Source of the DNA: JBKBUF01 sp046290815
GTDB taxonomy: Bacteria; Bacteroidota; Bacteroidia; Cytophagales; Cytophagaceae
Direction: 5' to 3'
Assembly: GCA_046290815.1 (NCBI GenBank)
Contig: JBKBUF010000055.1
Span: forward strand, 1-12,034
Length of the DNA: 12,034 nucleotides
Shown here: positions 1 to 8,028 of the stretch, in pieces
How the letters are laid out: each line of letters opens with the position of its first letter
How positions within the stretch are numbered: the stretch's first letter is position 1
Made by a program: the position numbers and the translations under genes
The notes under the pieces: generated by a model
Told to the model about the DNA's origin: nothing
The model's database searches: none
Seen by the model: only the letters and a program-made list of their open reading frames with translations

Positions 1-124
1 TAGCAATTAAATATCCTGAAAGATTAAAGATCTGTTGAAATATGGAAAAGTTTTTCAAACTTTACCACATTCCAACAGAGATAATAATTTTAATAATGAC
101 ACAGTTATTTAAACAGAACCTGGA

Positions 125-193
125 CTACCGCCTACTGCCTATTGCCTACTGCTACTATTTCCTACCGGGCTTCGACTCCGCTCAGCCTGACGG
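125..193. repeat. Heptamer tandem repeat plus REP-like intergenic motif
   Basis: Four contiguous 7-base units of the form CTAYYGC run from 125 to 152, followed by a degenerate continuation. They adjoin GGGCTTCGACTCCGCTCAGC (168-187 region), a GC-rich motif with GGCT/AGCC ends. A stray GCCTACTGCC recurs near 229-238. Motifs of both kinds are, from general knowledge, scattered between genes in many Bacteroidota genomes. They lie downstream of the minus-strand coiled-coil gene, so they would be in its 3' flank. No coding function is supported for bases 1-244. Confidence 0.6.
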
Positions 194-244
194 TGAATTT
201 GATTGTTCAATGTTAACAATGCAGCCTGCCTACTGCCTTCTGAC

Positions 245-1174
245 CTATCTTACTCTAAACGAACTGCTCCCTATCTCATGTCCGTCTGCATATACACTTA
301 TATGGTAAACGCCGGGTACATAATCAAATCCTTTAGGCATTACCAGTTCTATTCTTTCACTTTTGTTTTCGAATTTTGCTGCTTTGACTAATGTATAGTT
401 TATGTCATGACCATTTTTGAGATGTGTAACACCGCCGCCATTTCTGAAGTCAGTAAATACTTTTCCGGAAGGTGTAGTCATTGCTACATAAAAGTTCTTT
501 TCTCCTTTCTTCGCTACTTTATTTTCTGCAAGATTAAAAGTGATTTTTATGCTGCTGATTCTTCTTCCTTTCAGCTCACCATTCTTAAGTTCCTTGCCAT
601 TCTCTTTCAGTCCTGCAATAGATATATTTTCTGCTTTTAAGATCGAGGCATGTTCCAGTACAGAATTGGTACTTGCAAGGTATTTAGATAATTTTTCGTT
701 TTCAGACTTTAATGTAGATATATCGGTAAACAAAGAATCATTCTTTACCATTAATTCAGCAATTTGTCTGTCCCTTTCAATTATCTGGTCTTTTAGTTCT
801 GCAATAAGTTTATTGAGTTTTTCTATTTCTGATTTATCCAGCTTACTTTTATTTTTCAGACTGTTTATGGTGCCTTTCAAACCTGAGATCTGCTTGTTAA
901 GTGAATCGTTAGACAATCCAAGTTTTTTCCTTTCTGTGCTGATTCTTTCCAGTTCGCCTTTCAGATTGTTCAGCTCTTTTACTTTAGATTCAACAATGTT
1001 AGAATTGGAGTATCTGTTATTTTTCAGATGAATGATTTCTTTTTCCTGAAAGGTGATTTTTTGTTTGTCTGTAAGATATTTGTAGCTTAAAAATAAGTTG
1101 GCGATGATTGAAATAACCAGGCCCGCTATGATAAGAATTCTTTTATTTAAACTGCTTTGTTCAAATTGTTCCAT
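245..1174 (-). CDS. Membrane-anchored coiled-coil protein of unknown function
   Basis: The 309-residue product begins with a short polar segment (1-12, ending NKR), then one hydrophobic helix at about 13-31 that looks like an uncleaved signal anchor. The positive residues before the helix predict N-in, with the bulk on the periplasmic side. Residues about 38-170 are rich in Glu, Lys, Leu and Ser with heptad-like spacing, so a long coiled coil is likely. Residues about 205-309 look beta-rich and form a separate C-terminal domain (features: FYVAMTTPSGKVF, GVYHISVYADG). The start is supported by an AGGAGG sequence just upstream. The gene is divergent from the M28 peptidase. I do not recognise a named family; an envelope scaffold or spacer role is only inference. 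Confidence 0.88.
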   Translation of the reverse strand: MEQFEQSSLNKRILIIAGLVISIIANLFLSYKYLTDKQKITFQEKEIIHLKNNRYSNSNIVESKVKELNNLKGELERISTERKKLGLSNDSLNKQISGLKGTINSLKNKSKLDKSEIEKLNKLIAELKDQIIERDRQIAELMVKNDSLFTDISTLKSENEKLSKYLASTNSVLEHASILKAENISIAGLKENGKELKNGELKGRRISSIKITFNLAENKVAKKGEKNFYVAMTTPSGKVFTDFRNGGGVTHLKNGHDINYTLVKAAKFENKSERIELVMPKGFDYVPGVYHISVYADGHEIGSSSFRVR

Positions 1175-1177
1175 ATT

Positions 1178-1184
1178 CCCTCCT
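1178..1184 (-). promoter_or_regulatory. Strong Shine-Dalgarno sequence of the coiled-coil gene
   Basis: Read on the minus strand this is AGGAGGG, three bases before the ATG at 1174-1172 (intervening AAT). It fixes the start of the coiled-coil protein. Such a strong purine box is uncommon in Bacteroidota, and the neighbouring genes here mostly lack one. Confidence 0.55.
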
Positions 1185-1378
1185 GTTCTCCTAAATATAA
1201 ATGTTGTTAGTAGTCTGTATGAATCCGTTAAAATTTCAGATTATATTATTATGACAGTAACAGGGTGTAAACTGTTTAAAAGTTTTTTACTTAGCTGGAA
1301 AACAGGTGATTATTTACATGGTGTTGGTTTGAGGACCTAATCATCAAATTTCAGTTATATTAACAGATATATAAAAGT

Positions 1379-2239
1379 ATGAAGGCAGATATCAAAAGGA
1401 TTTACAGACATGCAGAAGTGCTTACTATGGTCCAGCCGGCCAGGAATTTCCTGAATGTGCAGTCGCTAGAAGAAATAGCAGAATATATTTCATCTGAGTT
1501 TTCTTTGTACGGACTTCAGACCACATCTCAATACTGGGAAGTTGATGGTAGGAGGTACAGAAATATTATTGCCTTATATAATCCATCTAAAGCTAAAAGA
1601 TTGGTTGTCGGTGCACATTACGATGTATGTGGCGATCAGCCAGGGGCCGACGACAATGCCAGTGCTGTGGCAGGGTTGCTGGAAACTGCAAGGTTAGTTG
1701 CTCTGAACAAGCCTGACCTTGATTATTGCCTGGAGTTTGTGGCGTATTGTCTTGAAGAGCCCCCCTATTTCGCCACAGAAGCCATGGGTAGCTTTGTTCA
1801 TGCACAGTCTTTATACAAGGAGAAAGTAGATGTAATTGGTATGATATGCTATGAAATGATCGGCTATTTCGATGATACTCCCGGTTCACAACAATTCCCT
1901 GATCCATCACTTAAAAGCATTTATCCGGACAAAGGAAACTTTATTATAGTAGTTGGTATCGATGCTCAAAAAGAATTTGCAATGGAGGTATATGGAAAAA
2001 TGAGGAACAAAGCTTTTGTTGATGTACAGTCTATTACTTTTTCTGTTTCTGCCGGACTTGCAGGCTTGTCTGACCAGAGAAATTACTGGCATTTTGGTTA
2101 TAATGCTGTAATGATCAACGATACTTCATTTATGAGAAATCCACATTACCATTTAGAGTCAGACACAATAGATACTTTAAACTTTGAAAAGCTGACAGAA
2201 GTAGTCAATGCCTGTTATTATGCTGTTACAGGTTTTTGA
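1379..2239 (+). CDS. M28-family zinc peptidase (aminopeptidase-like)
   Basis: The 286-residue protein carries the M28 metal-site signature in order: GAHYDV with H80 and D82, GADDNASAVAGLLE with D91/D92, the E126-E127 pair (general base plus zinc ligand), E159 in CYEMIG at the position of the third acidic ligand, and H258 in NPHYHLESDTID. All expected ligands of the co-catalytic two-zinc site are present, so it should be active. M28 enzymes usually remove N-terminal amino acids from peptides. No signal peptide is visible and the protein is close to a bare catalytic domain, so a cytoplasmic location is likely. The ATG follows an AT-rich leader without a Shine-Dalgarno box. The receptor gene begins 54 bases downstream on the same strand and could be co-transcribed. 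The substrate cannot be read from sequence. Confidence 0.92.
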   Translation: MKADIKRIYRHAEVLTMVQPARNFLNVQSLEEIAEYISSEFSLYGLQTTSQYWEVDGRRYRNIIALYNPSKAKRLVVGAHYDVCGDQPGADDNASAVAGLLETARLVALNKPDLDYCLEFVAYCLEEPPYFATEAMGSFVHAQSLYKEKVDVIGMICYEMIGYFDDTPGSQQFPDPSLKSIYPDKGNFIIVVGIDAQKEFAMEVYGKMRNKAFVDVQSITFSVSAGLAGLSDQRNYWHFGYNAVMINDTSFMRNPHYHLESDTIDTLNFEKLTEVVNACYYAVTGF

Positions 2240-2293
2240 AATATTTTTTTTGCTTCTCTTTTTCTGAAAGAAAAAAAGTGCTAATTTTTATAA

Positions 2294-4111
2294 ATGTCCA
2301 GGATTGTCCTTCTGCTTTTTCTGCTTAATACAGGTTTACTCTGTAGAGCCGGTGATGTCCTTCAGTTAGGTAATACTGAAGATTATCTGCTGGATCAGAA
2401 ACTTCTGGAATACTATATAGATAATACAGAGAGCAAATCAATAGAGGAGATTTCTCAATATTCCTTTGAAAAGTTTAGCGAAGAAGGTAAGCCGCCATAC
2501 ATAAAACATCCAGGTTCGACCTACTGGCTTCGATTTTCCATATCCAGGGATAGCAATGACAATCGCCGGTGGATACTTGAGAATCTGGATGCGCATATAG
2601 ATGAATTTGACTTGTATATGAAGTCCGGCGACACTTATGAGGTGCTTAAAGCCGGTTATGCTTCTGATTTTGACTTAAGGCCTTTCCCTCATAAAAATTT
2701 TGTTTTTGAAATTCCTTTACATGAGGGTGTCAATACCTTTTACATCAGGACTAAATCACGGATTCATAATCCATTGTTTATTAAGGTACGTACCTCCGGT
2801 TATTTTACCCAATATGCATTGAAAGAATATTACCTCCTTGGCCTTTTCTATGGTATTCTGATAATAATGGCTATATATAATCTGCTTCTGTATGTAGCGG
2901 CTAAGGAAAAAATTTATATTTATTACTTTTTGTATATACTTGTCTGTATTGGTATCACGCTTGTGGAGGATGGAATCGGATTTCAGTATTTATGGAGCGA
3001 TTTCCCTGCGATCAATACTTTTATTTCTTCCTTTTTTCCTTTGCTGCTTGTTGTTTCGTTTTATGTATATTCTGTCAACTTTCTAGATCTGAAACAGACT
3101 GACCCTTTCTTCCATAAATTGTTAAAATGGCTTATACCTGTGTATGCAGGTTTCTTTTTTCTGAAAATAGTCTTTTCTGACTTCTACCGTGATCTTCCAT
3201 ATTATATCATTCCATTTGTATTTATATATATCGCATCAGTAAGAGTACTAATAAAAGGATTCAGGCCGGCAAGATTTTTTATTCTTGCTTATTCCTTTGT
3301 ACTGGTGAGCATCGTCATTCTGATACTGAGGATGGCGGGCATTACCCATTGGAGTAATCTGTTTACTATTTATTCATTTAACATCGGACTTGTGTTTGAA
3401 GCTGTGATACTGACTTTAGCCCATGCAGATAAATTCAGGATCCTGAAGGAGGAGAAGGAACTTGAGCAGAGAAAGAGGGCGGAGGCGCAGGATGAAGTAA
3501 TTTATCACTTAAGAGAAAATGAAAAACTCAAAGACAAGGTTAACAGGGAGCTGGAAGAAAAAGTAAGAGAGCGTACTCTTGAATTAGAGAGGCAGAATAA
3601 GATTATACAGGAGTTGAATTCTGTACTGAAGAGTCAGAACATACAACTGAAAGATGATGTAAAAGAGATCTCAACTTCCAGAGTTGTACAGAAGGCTGTT
3701 TCTTATGAGGAATTTTTGCAGATCTATCCTTCGGAAGAATCCTGTTTAAAATACCTTGCTGATTTGAAATGGAAGCAGGGTTATAAATGCAGGAAATGTT
3801 CTTACGAGCAATGGTCCAAAGGAAAGACCGATCACTCACGAAGGTGCAACAAATGCGGATACGACGAATCTCCTACCGTCAATACCTTGTTTCACAGAGT
3901 TAAATTTCCAATCGAAAAAGCCTTTTATATAGCCTATCTTGTTTCCTCCGGGAAGAATTTTTCTATAGACCAGATATCTTTTAAAATGGAGTTGAGACGA
4001 CAGACCTGTCTTGAATTTAAGAGAAAGGCGGAAGAGATAATGCGTGGCAAAAAGGCACCTAAAGATCCTGAACAGGATTGGGCATATCTTCTTCTTGAAA
4101 GTCCGGAATAG
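2294..4111 (+). CDS. 7TM-DISM receptor fused to an IS1595-type transposase zinc-ribbon/helical domain
   Basis: The 605-residue product has a signal peptide (1 to about 19), a beta-rich extracytoplasmic domain of the 7TMR-DISMED2 type (about 25-170, with the typical TYWLRF and FYIRTKS motifs), and seven hydrophobic helices (about 178-378). A charged coiled coil follows (about 380-460, containing NRELEEKVRERTLELE, the linker usually seen before histidine kinase, LytTR or phosphatase outputs). Instead of such an output, residues about 469-585 match the N-terminal region of IS1595-family transposases: an FLQIYPSEESCLKYLADLKW lead-in, a four-cysteine zinc ribbon (C499, C502, C518, C521), then FHRVKFPIEKAFYIAYL and a helical segment ending KRKAEEIM. 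The DDE catalytic domain is absent, and the protein ends about 20 residues later. The reading frame is continuous, so this is a true fusion in the sequence. I infer a membrane-tethered sensor whose cytoplasmic end binds DNA or a partner. Ligand and targets are unknown. Confidence 0.9.
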   Translation: MSRIVLLLFLLNTGLLCRAGDVLQLGNTEDYLLDQKLLEYYIDNTESKSIEEISQYSFEKFSEEGKPPYIKHPGSTYWLRFSISRDSNDNRRWILENLDAHIDEFDLYMKSGDTYEVLKAGYASDFDLRPFPHKNFVFEIPLHEGVNTFYIRTKSRIHNPLFIKVRTSGYFTQYALKEYYLLGLFYGILIIMAIYNLLLYVAAKEKIYIYYFLYILVCIGITLVEDGIGFQYLWSDFPAINTFISSFFPLLLVVSFYVYSVNFLDLKQTDPFFHKLLKWLIPVYAGFFFLKIVFSDFYRDLPYYIIPFVFIYIASVRVLIKGFRPARFFILAYSFVLVSIVILILRMAGITHWSNLFTIYSFNIGLVFEAVILTLAHADKFRILKEEKELEQRKRAEAQDEVIYHLRENEKLKDKVNRELEEKVRERTLELERQNKIIQELNSVLKSQNIQLKDDVKEISTSRVVQKAVSYEEFLQIYPSEESCLKYLADLKWKQGYKCRKCSYEQWSKGKTDHSRRCNKCGYDESPTVNTLFHRVKFPIEKAFYIAYLVSSGKNFSIDQISFKMELRRQTCLEFKRKAEEIMRGKKAPKDPEQDWAYLLLESPE

Positions 4112-4403
4112 TTTTTTGCCTCCAATAAGAAAAATCCAAACCTTCAATTTTACATTTCCTGTTGTTCCGCTGTCAGTACTGATTGCTTTACTTCAATAAA
4201 TTTTCCTAAATCTTTTATGCGATTTACTCCGATTTTTCATGTGAGTAATGCGAGATCCGGAATATTTATGCCTGTTTTCCGTCCCTTGATAATCAATCCG
4301 CTTCATCCAAAACTTTCTGATTTTACATGTGCTTGATCCGTTCTTAATCATGATATAAATAACTGATAATCAAATATTTATCAAAAATTTTTCTTCAAAT
4401 TTC

Positions 4404-4435
4404 CTTGACTTTGGGATTTGGGCGCTTTAGTTTTA
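4404..4435 (+). promoter_or_regulatory. Candidate Bacteroidota-type promoter for the beta-helix gene
   Basis: CTTG at 4404-4407 and TAGTTTTA at 4428-4435 are separated by 20 bases. They approximate the Bacteroidota sigma-factor consensus (TTTG, 19-21 bases, TAnnTTTG) with one mismatch in each box. Transcription would start near 4442, giving a leader of about 105 bases that contains the hairpin at 4463-4501. This is a by-eye match in AT-rich DNA, so it is tentative. Confidence 0.3.
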
Positions 4436-4462
4436 CATCGAAGAAATTAATACAGGGTGAAT

Positions 4463-4501
4463 AACCGGACATTGAATTGATCAGGCATTTCATGTCCGGT
4501 T
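4463..4501. promoter_or_regulatory. Perfect 10-bp inverted repeat in the leader of the beta-helix gene
   Basis: AACCGGACAT (4463-4472) is exactly complementary to ATGTCCGGTT (4492-4501). The stem continues by three more pairs (GAA with TTC) after one bulged T. The right arm runs into TTTTAAAA. It could be a weak terminator for upstream transcription, an mRNA leader structure that protects or regulates the secreted-protein transcript, or a protein-binding palindrome. It ends 46 bases before the ATG. Confidence 0.5.
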
Positions 4502-4547
4502 TTAAAATTGTACTTAAAGAATTTGAAAATGTAAATTTTAAAGCCCT

Positions 4548-7500
4548 ATGATTACAGTTAATCAATTGACCAGGATTTATAAACACGGATTTGTACTATT
4601 TGCTATGCTGCTAATAACCGGCATTCAAACTGCAAATTCTGCCACATATACAGTCAATGCCCTTACCGATAATGGTACAGGAGCCGGCACTTCAGGTGAC
4701 CTGCGTTACTGCATCAACCAGGCCAATGCTGCTGTTGGTCCGCATACCATCAACTTCTCCGTGGCAGGTACTATCAATCTTACAGGTACCTTACCTGCGT
4801 TTACAAGAGCCATTACTGTAGCCGGAAACACGGCACCGGGTTATGCTGCGAATAGCCCGGTCGTGCAACTCAATGCATCGGGTGCAGGCTGGGGATTTAT
4901 TTTTAATGCAGCAGCAGGAGCAGGTTCAGTTGTTTCAGGTTTGGTAATTAACCGTGCTCAGTTTGTCAATGTTGAAATCAATGGAGTAAACAACATTACA
5001 ATTCTGGATTGTTTTATAGGTCTCAATGCTGCAGGTACTGCTTCCTCAGGAGGAAACCCTGGATTTGGTATCAGAATATTTGCAGGGAGCAATTGCCAGA
5101 TTTTGAATTGTGTCATAGGAGGAAACACCCAGCACGGTGTATTCATTTCCGATAATTCAAATGACAACATCATCAAAGGATGTAAAATAGGAACAGATAA
5201 AAACGGAAGCGCTGCTGTCGCCAATACTTTCCATGGCATATTGATTAATACTTCTTGTCTACGCACTATCATTGGCGGTACAACAGTTGCCGAAAGAAAT
5301 GTGATAGCAGGAAACGGGCAGATAGGAATTCAGTTGTGGGGCGGATCCAATCAGGCGCAGATCATCAACAACTACATAGGAATAAACGCTGCGGGCACAG
5401 CAGCTATTCCACACTCACAGCATGGTATCAATATTGAAAATTCAGGATCATGTATCATCACGGGCAATGTTGTTTCAGGCAATCAGCTATTCGGTATCCT
5501 GATTAAAAATTGTCACAATCATATCATCAGAGGAAATAAAGTAGGTGTGAATGCAGCGGGTACTGCAGCAATTCCTAATGTTTCACTATCAGGTTTGAGT
5601 TTCGAAAACTCTAACGGCAATATCGTAGGAGGAACAGCAGCAGGAGAAGGAAATATTTTTTCAGGTAACGGAGATGTAGGTATTCGTTTTGAAAAATCTT
5701 CCAATGCCACTGTACAGGGAAATTTCATAGGCACGAATCACAATGGAACCGCTGCCATAGGAAATGCGGTGATGGGAATTTTTGCTACAGACAACTGCAA
5801 CAATCATCAGATTGGAGGTAATACTGCAGCTGCGCGAAATATTATTTCATGCAATGGTAAATTCGGCATCCAGTACAATGATGCATGTAACGATGTAGTC
5901 ATTGAAGGAAACTATATTGGTACCAATGCATCAGGCGGAGGAGATCCGAACGTGATGGGTAATGGTTCGAATGGAATTATCTTCAGCAATAACTGCCTGC
6001 GTGCAAAAATAGGAGGCTCTGCTGCTGCCAGAGGTAATGTTATATCAGGTAATGGAAGATTATATCCTTCAGAGCCCAATGGTTCAGGAGTGTTTTTTGT
6101 AGCAGGTTGTACAGATGCCACTTTCCAATACAATTATATAGGATTGCAGTCTGACGGACTTACTGCTATGGGAAATGCAGAGAATGGACTTGTGTGCTTT
6201 TTGAATTGCCACAATCCTTTTATCAGCGACAATGTGATCTCTTCTAATGGAACCAGGCTTGCAGGAGTTGGCCAGGGACTGGTGATAGATCAGTCACACA
6301 ATGCAATAGTGATTAAGAATAAGTACGGAACAGATGTAAGCGGTACTGTTGCCAGAGGTAACAGACAGTCAGGTGCAATATTTATTTTCTCCAACAACAA
6401 CAGGATAGGAAGAGCAATAGCAGGAGAAGGAAATATTTTCTGTGACAATGGTGAGTTGGGAATACATCTGGTAGGCGGAACAGGAAATATCATATATAAT
6501 AATTTAATCGGTGTTTCTTCAGCTTCTGCTGCTATGGGAAATAGTAGTGGAGGTATATTTATCCATGGAGTGGGAACCGGTACTAATGGAAGTGATAATA
6601 TTGTAGGTGGCCTTTTAGCCCTTCAGCCAAATACAATAGCATATTCCAAAGGAACCGGCCCCGCTCAATTTGGAAACGGATTCGGAGTAGGAGTGGCCCA
6701 CAATCAGGAGGGTAAAAGAAATCCGATCATCGGAAATAAAATTTATTGCAATCAGGGAGAAGGCATAGATCTTGATTTTACAGGTGCATTCGGAGGAACA
6801 TCCAATGCTCCCGGTAATAATGGGAAGTCGGCTCCGTCAGTTACCGCCTCATCTGCCAATACTGTAAGCGGCACAGGAGTGAACGGAGATGTTATACATG
6901 TATACAGGAATCCTACAGCAGGATCAGGTTGCGGATGTGAGGGGGAAATATATATCGGTACTACAACGGTTTCAGGCGGCACCTGGTCCTTAACACATAA
7001 CCTGAACTTAGCTGCGGGAGCAACAAACTTTGTTTCTGCAACTGCCACCGACGCACAGAATAATACCTCACAGTTTGCCTGTTTAACCATCGTTGCACCG
7101 GTAACCTGGTTATACTTTAAGGGAGAAAAAATATCTGAGCAGACGGTGTTGCTTGAATGGGCAACTTCCAAGGAAGAAAATACCCTTCATTTTGAAGTGC
7201 AGAGAAGTGTTGACGGAATTACATTCGAAGACATTGGAATGGTATCAGCAAAAGGATTTTCCGCGACGGTTTCAGAGTATTATTTTCAGGATTTGACTCC
7301 CGGGGAGAACAACTATTACAGAATTAAACAGGTGGATACTGATGGTAAATATTCTTATTCCTCAGTAATCACCATTGGAAATTTATCTGTTAATCCTGTA
7401 AGATTCTATCCTAATCCTGTTTCGGATATATTAACCATTCATATTGCCGGGTCGGGTGAGGGGCATAAGGCAGAAATAAAACTGATTTCTGTCAGCGGTG

Positions 7501-7634
7501 CAGAGTTAAAAGTGGTGGAATATGCAGGCGAAAATTCGTTAAAAATTGATCTTTCCGGTATTGCACCGGGAACTTATTTAATTAAAGTCATTACTGAAAG
7601 GGAAACCTATCTGGAAAGGTTGGTAAGGCAATAG
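4548..7634 (+). CDS. Secreted parallel beta-helix repeat protein with T9SS sorting domain
   Basis: The 1028-residue product starts with a signal peptide (1 to about 32, hydrophobic core FVLFAMLLITG, cleavage likely after ANSA). A cap region beginning TYTVNALTDNGTG is typical of Bacteroidota beta-helix proteins. Residues about 120-740 are a right-handed beta-helix rich in Asn and Gly. A motif like YIGxNAAGTAA recurs about nine times, near residues 156, 214, 276, 332, 393, 456, 530, 592 and 653, mostly 55-63 residues apart, which suggests units of about three coils. A beta-sandwich domain with a GCGCEG loop follows (about 757-848), then an FN3-like domain (about 852-943). The T9SS type A C-terminal domain (about 947-1028; FYPNPVSD, GIAPGTYLIKV) closes the protein. 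It should be exported by Sec and then secreted or surface-attached by T9SS. The fold suits polysaccharide binding or cleavage, but I see no catalytic signature, so an adhesin-like role is equally possible. Confidence 0.93.
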   Translation: MITVNQLTRIYKHGFVLFAMLLITGIQTANSATYTVNALTDNGTGAGTSGDLRYCINQANAAVGPHTINFSVAGTINLTGTLPAFTRAITVAGNTAPGYAANSPVVQLNASGAGWGFIFNAAAGAGSVVSGLVINRAQFVNVEINGVNNITILDCFIGLNAAGTASSGGNPGFGIRIFAGSNCQILNCVIGGNTQHGVFISDNSNDNIIKGCKIGTDKNGSAAVANTFHGILINTSCLRTIIGGTTVAERNVIAGNGQIGIQLWGGSNQAQIINNYIGINAAGTAAIPHSQHGINIENSGSCIITGNVVSGNQLFGILIKNCHNHIIRGNKVGVNAAGTAAIPNVSLSGLSFENSNGNIVGGTAAGEGNIFSGNGDVGIRFEKSSNATVQGNFIGTNHNGTAAIGNAVMGIFATDNCNNHQIGGNTAAARNIISCNGKFGIQYNDACNDVVIEGNYIGTNASGGGDPNVMGNGSNGIIFSNNCLRAKIGGSAAARGNVISGNGRLYPSEPNGSGVFFVAGCTDATFQYNYIGLQSDGLTAMGNAENGLVCFLNCHNPFISDNVISSNGTRLAGVGQGLVIDQSHNAIVIKNKYGTDVSGTVARGNRQSGAIFIFSNNNRIGRAIAGEGNIFCDNGELGIHLVGGTGNIIYNNLIGVSSASAAMGNSSGGIFIHGVGTGTNGSDNIVGGLLALQPNTIAYSKGTGPAQFGNGFGVGVAHNQEGKRNPIIGNKIYCNQGEGIDLDFTGAFGGTSNAPGNNGKSAPSVTASSANTVSGTGVNGDVIHVYRNPTAGSGCGCEGEIYIGTTTVSGGTWSLTHNLNLAAGATNFVSATATDAQNNTSQFACLTIVAPVTWLYFKGEKISEQTVLLEWATSKEENTLHFEVQRSVDGITFEDIGMVSAKGFSATVSEYYFQDLTPGENNYYRIKQVDTDGKYSYSSVITIGNLSVNPVRFYPNPVSDILTIHIAGSGEGHKAEIKLISVSGAELKVVEYAGENSLKIDLSGIAPGTYLIKVITERETYLERLVRQ

Positions 7635-7731
7635 TTTGTACAGAACATTGACCAATATCATTTCCTGAACTAATTCCTGTTCTTACATAGTTTATATTAT
7701 GGTCGTAAAATTGTATATTAATTATTATAAG

Positions 7732-8028
7732 ATGACCATAAAGGATATAGCTGTAAGTCTGGAGAGTTCAAAACACCCGGTTGCAAAAGCATTGCATAAG
7801 AGCGAGAATTTTAAGGTGCTGGTTATGGGATTTAAAAGAGGAATGATTTTAAAGGAACATAAGGCACATTTGCCGACGAAATTGACGGTTCTGGAAGGGT
7901 CCGTCTTGTATCGGGAAAACGGCACCATAAAGGCATTATCGAAACATGATGAGACAGAAATACCTGTGGAGGTGATCCATTCTGTGGAAGCTGTGGAGGA
8001 CAGCCTGTGTCTTTTGACACAGGGCTGA
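7732..8028 (+). CDS. Small cupin-domain protein
   Basis: From the ATG at 7732 the product is 98 residues, about one cupin barrel. The segment MGFKRGMILKEHKAHLPTKL followed by TVLEGSVLYREN matches the first cupin motif and the following turn, and IPVEVIHSVEAVEDSLCLLT matches the second. The first motif has two His residues (EHKAH) but the full metal-binding set (two His, Glu, later His) is only partly clear. An upstream in-frame ATG at 7699 would add 11 residues (LYINYYK type) that look unlike a cupin start, so 7732 is preferred. Without other domains, a role in small-molecule sensing or enzyme accessory function is a guess. The gene converges with the response regulator and its stop codon sits in a hairpin. 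Confidence 0.82.
   Translation: MTIKDIAVSLESSKHPVAKALHKSENFKVLVMGFKRGMILKEHKAHLPTKLTVLEGSVLYRENGTIKALSKHDETEIPVEVIHSVEAVEDSLCLLTQG
8001..8027. terminator. Candidate bidirectional terminator at convergent gene ends
   Basis: CTGTGTC (8005-8011) and GACACAG (8016-8022) pair perfectly around a TTTT loop. CAGC (8001-8004) and GCTG (8024-8027) extend the stem to 11 pairs with one bulged G. The structure lies in the last codons of the cupin gene and reaches into its stop codon. The response regulator ends at the next base on the other strand. No long U-tract follows on either strand, so termination strength is uncertain. Confidence 0.45.

Larger units (their letters stand above)
4112..4547. other. 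Non-coding gap before the beta-helix gene
   Basis: This 436-base stretch has no convincing gene on either strand. The first 270 bases are AT-rich with no repeat I can identify. The last 150 bases hold a candidate promoter and a strong hairpin, listed separately. A short minus-strand frame at 4395-4586 overlaps the hairpin and the start of the next gene and has no protein-like features. Confidence 0.6.

Noticed and set aside
540..1031. 163-residue plus-strand frame opposite the coiled-coil gene
   Set aside because: It is the antisense shadow of a heptad-rich gene: Ser/Phe/Leu-rich with no domain, while the minus strand has a start with a good Shine-Dalgarno and a coherent protein.
2240..2293. 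Terminator between the peptidase and receptor genes
   Set aside because: CTTTTTCT and AGAAAAAAAG could pair, but this is an A/T-only stem with mismatches in a short gap between same-strand genes, so it is too weak to call.
6752..7171. 139-residue minus-strand frame inside the beta-helix gene
   Set aside because: The plus strand encodes the helix end and beta-sandwich domains continuously. The antisense translation is Val/Pro/Ala-rich without motif or start signal.
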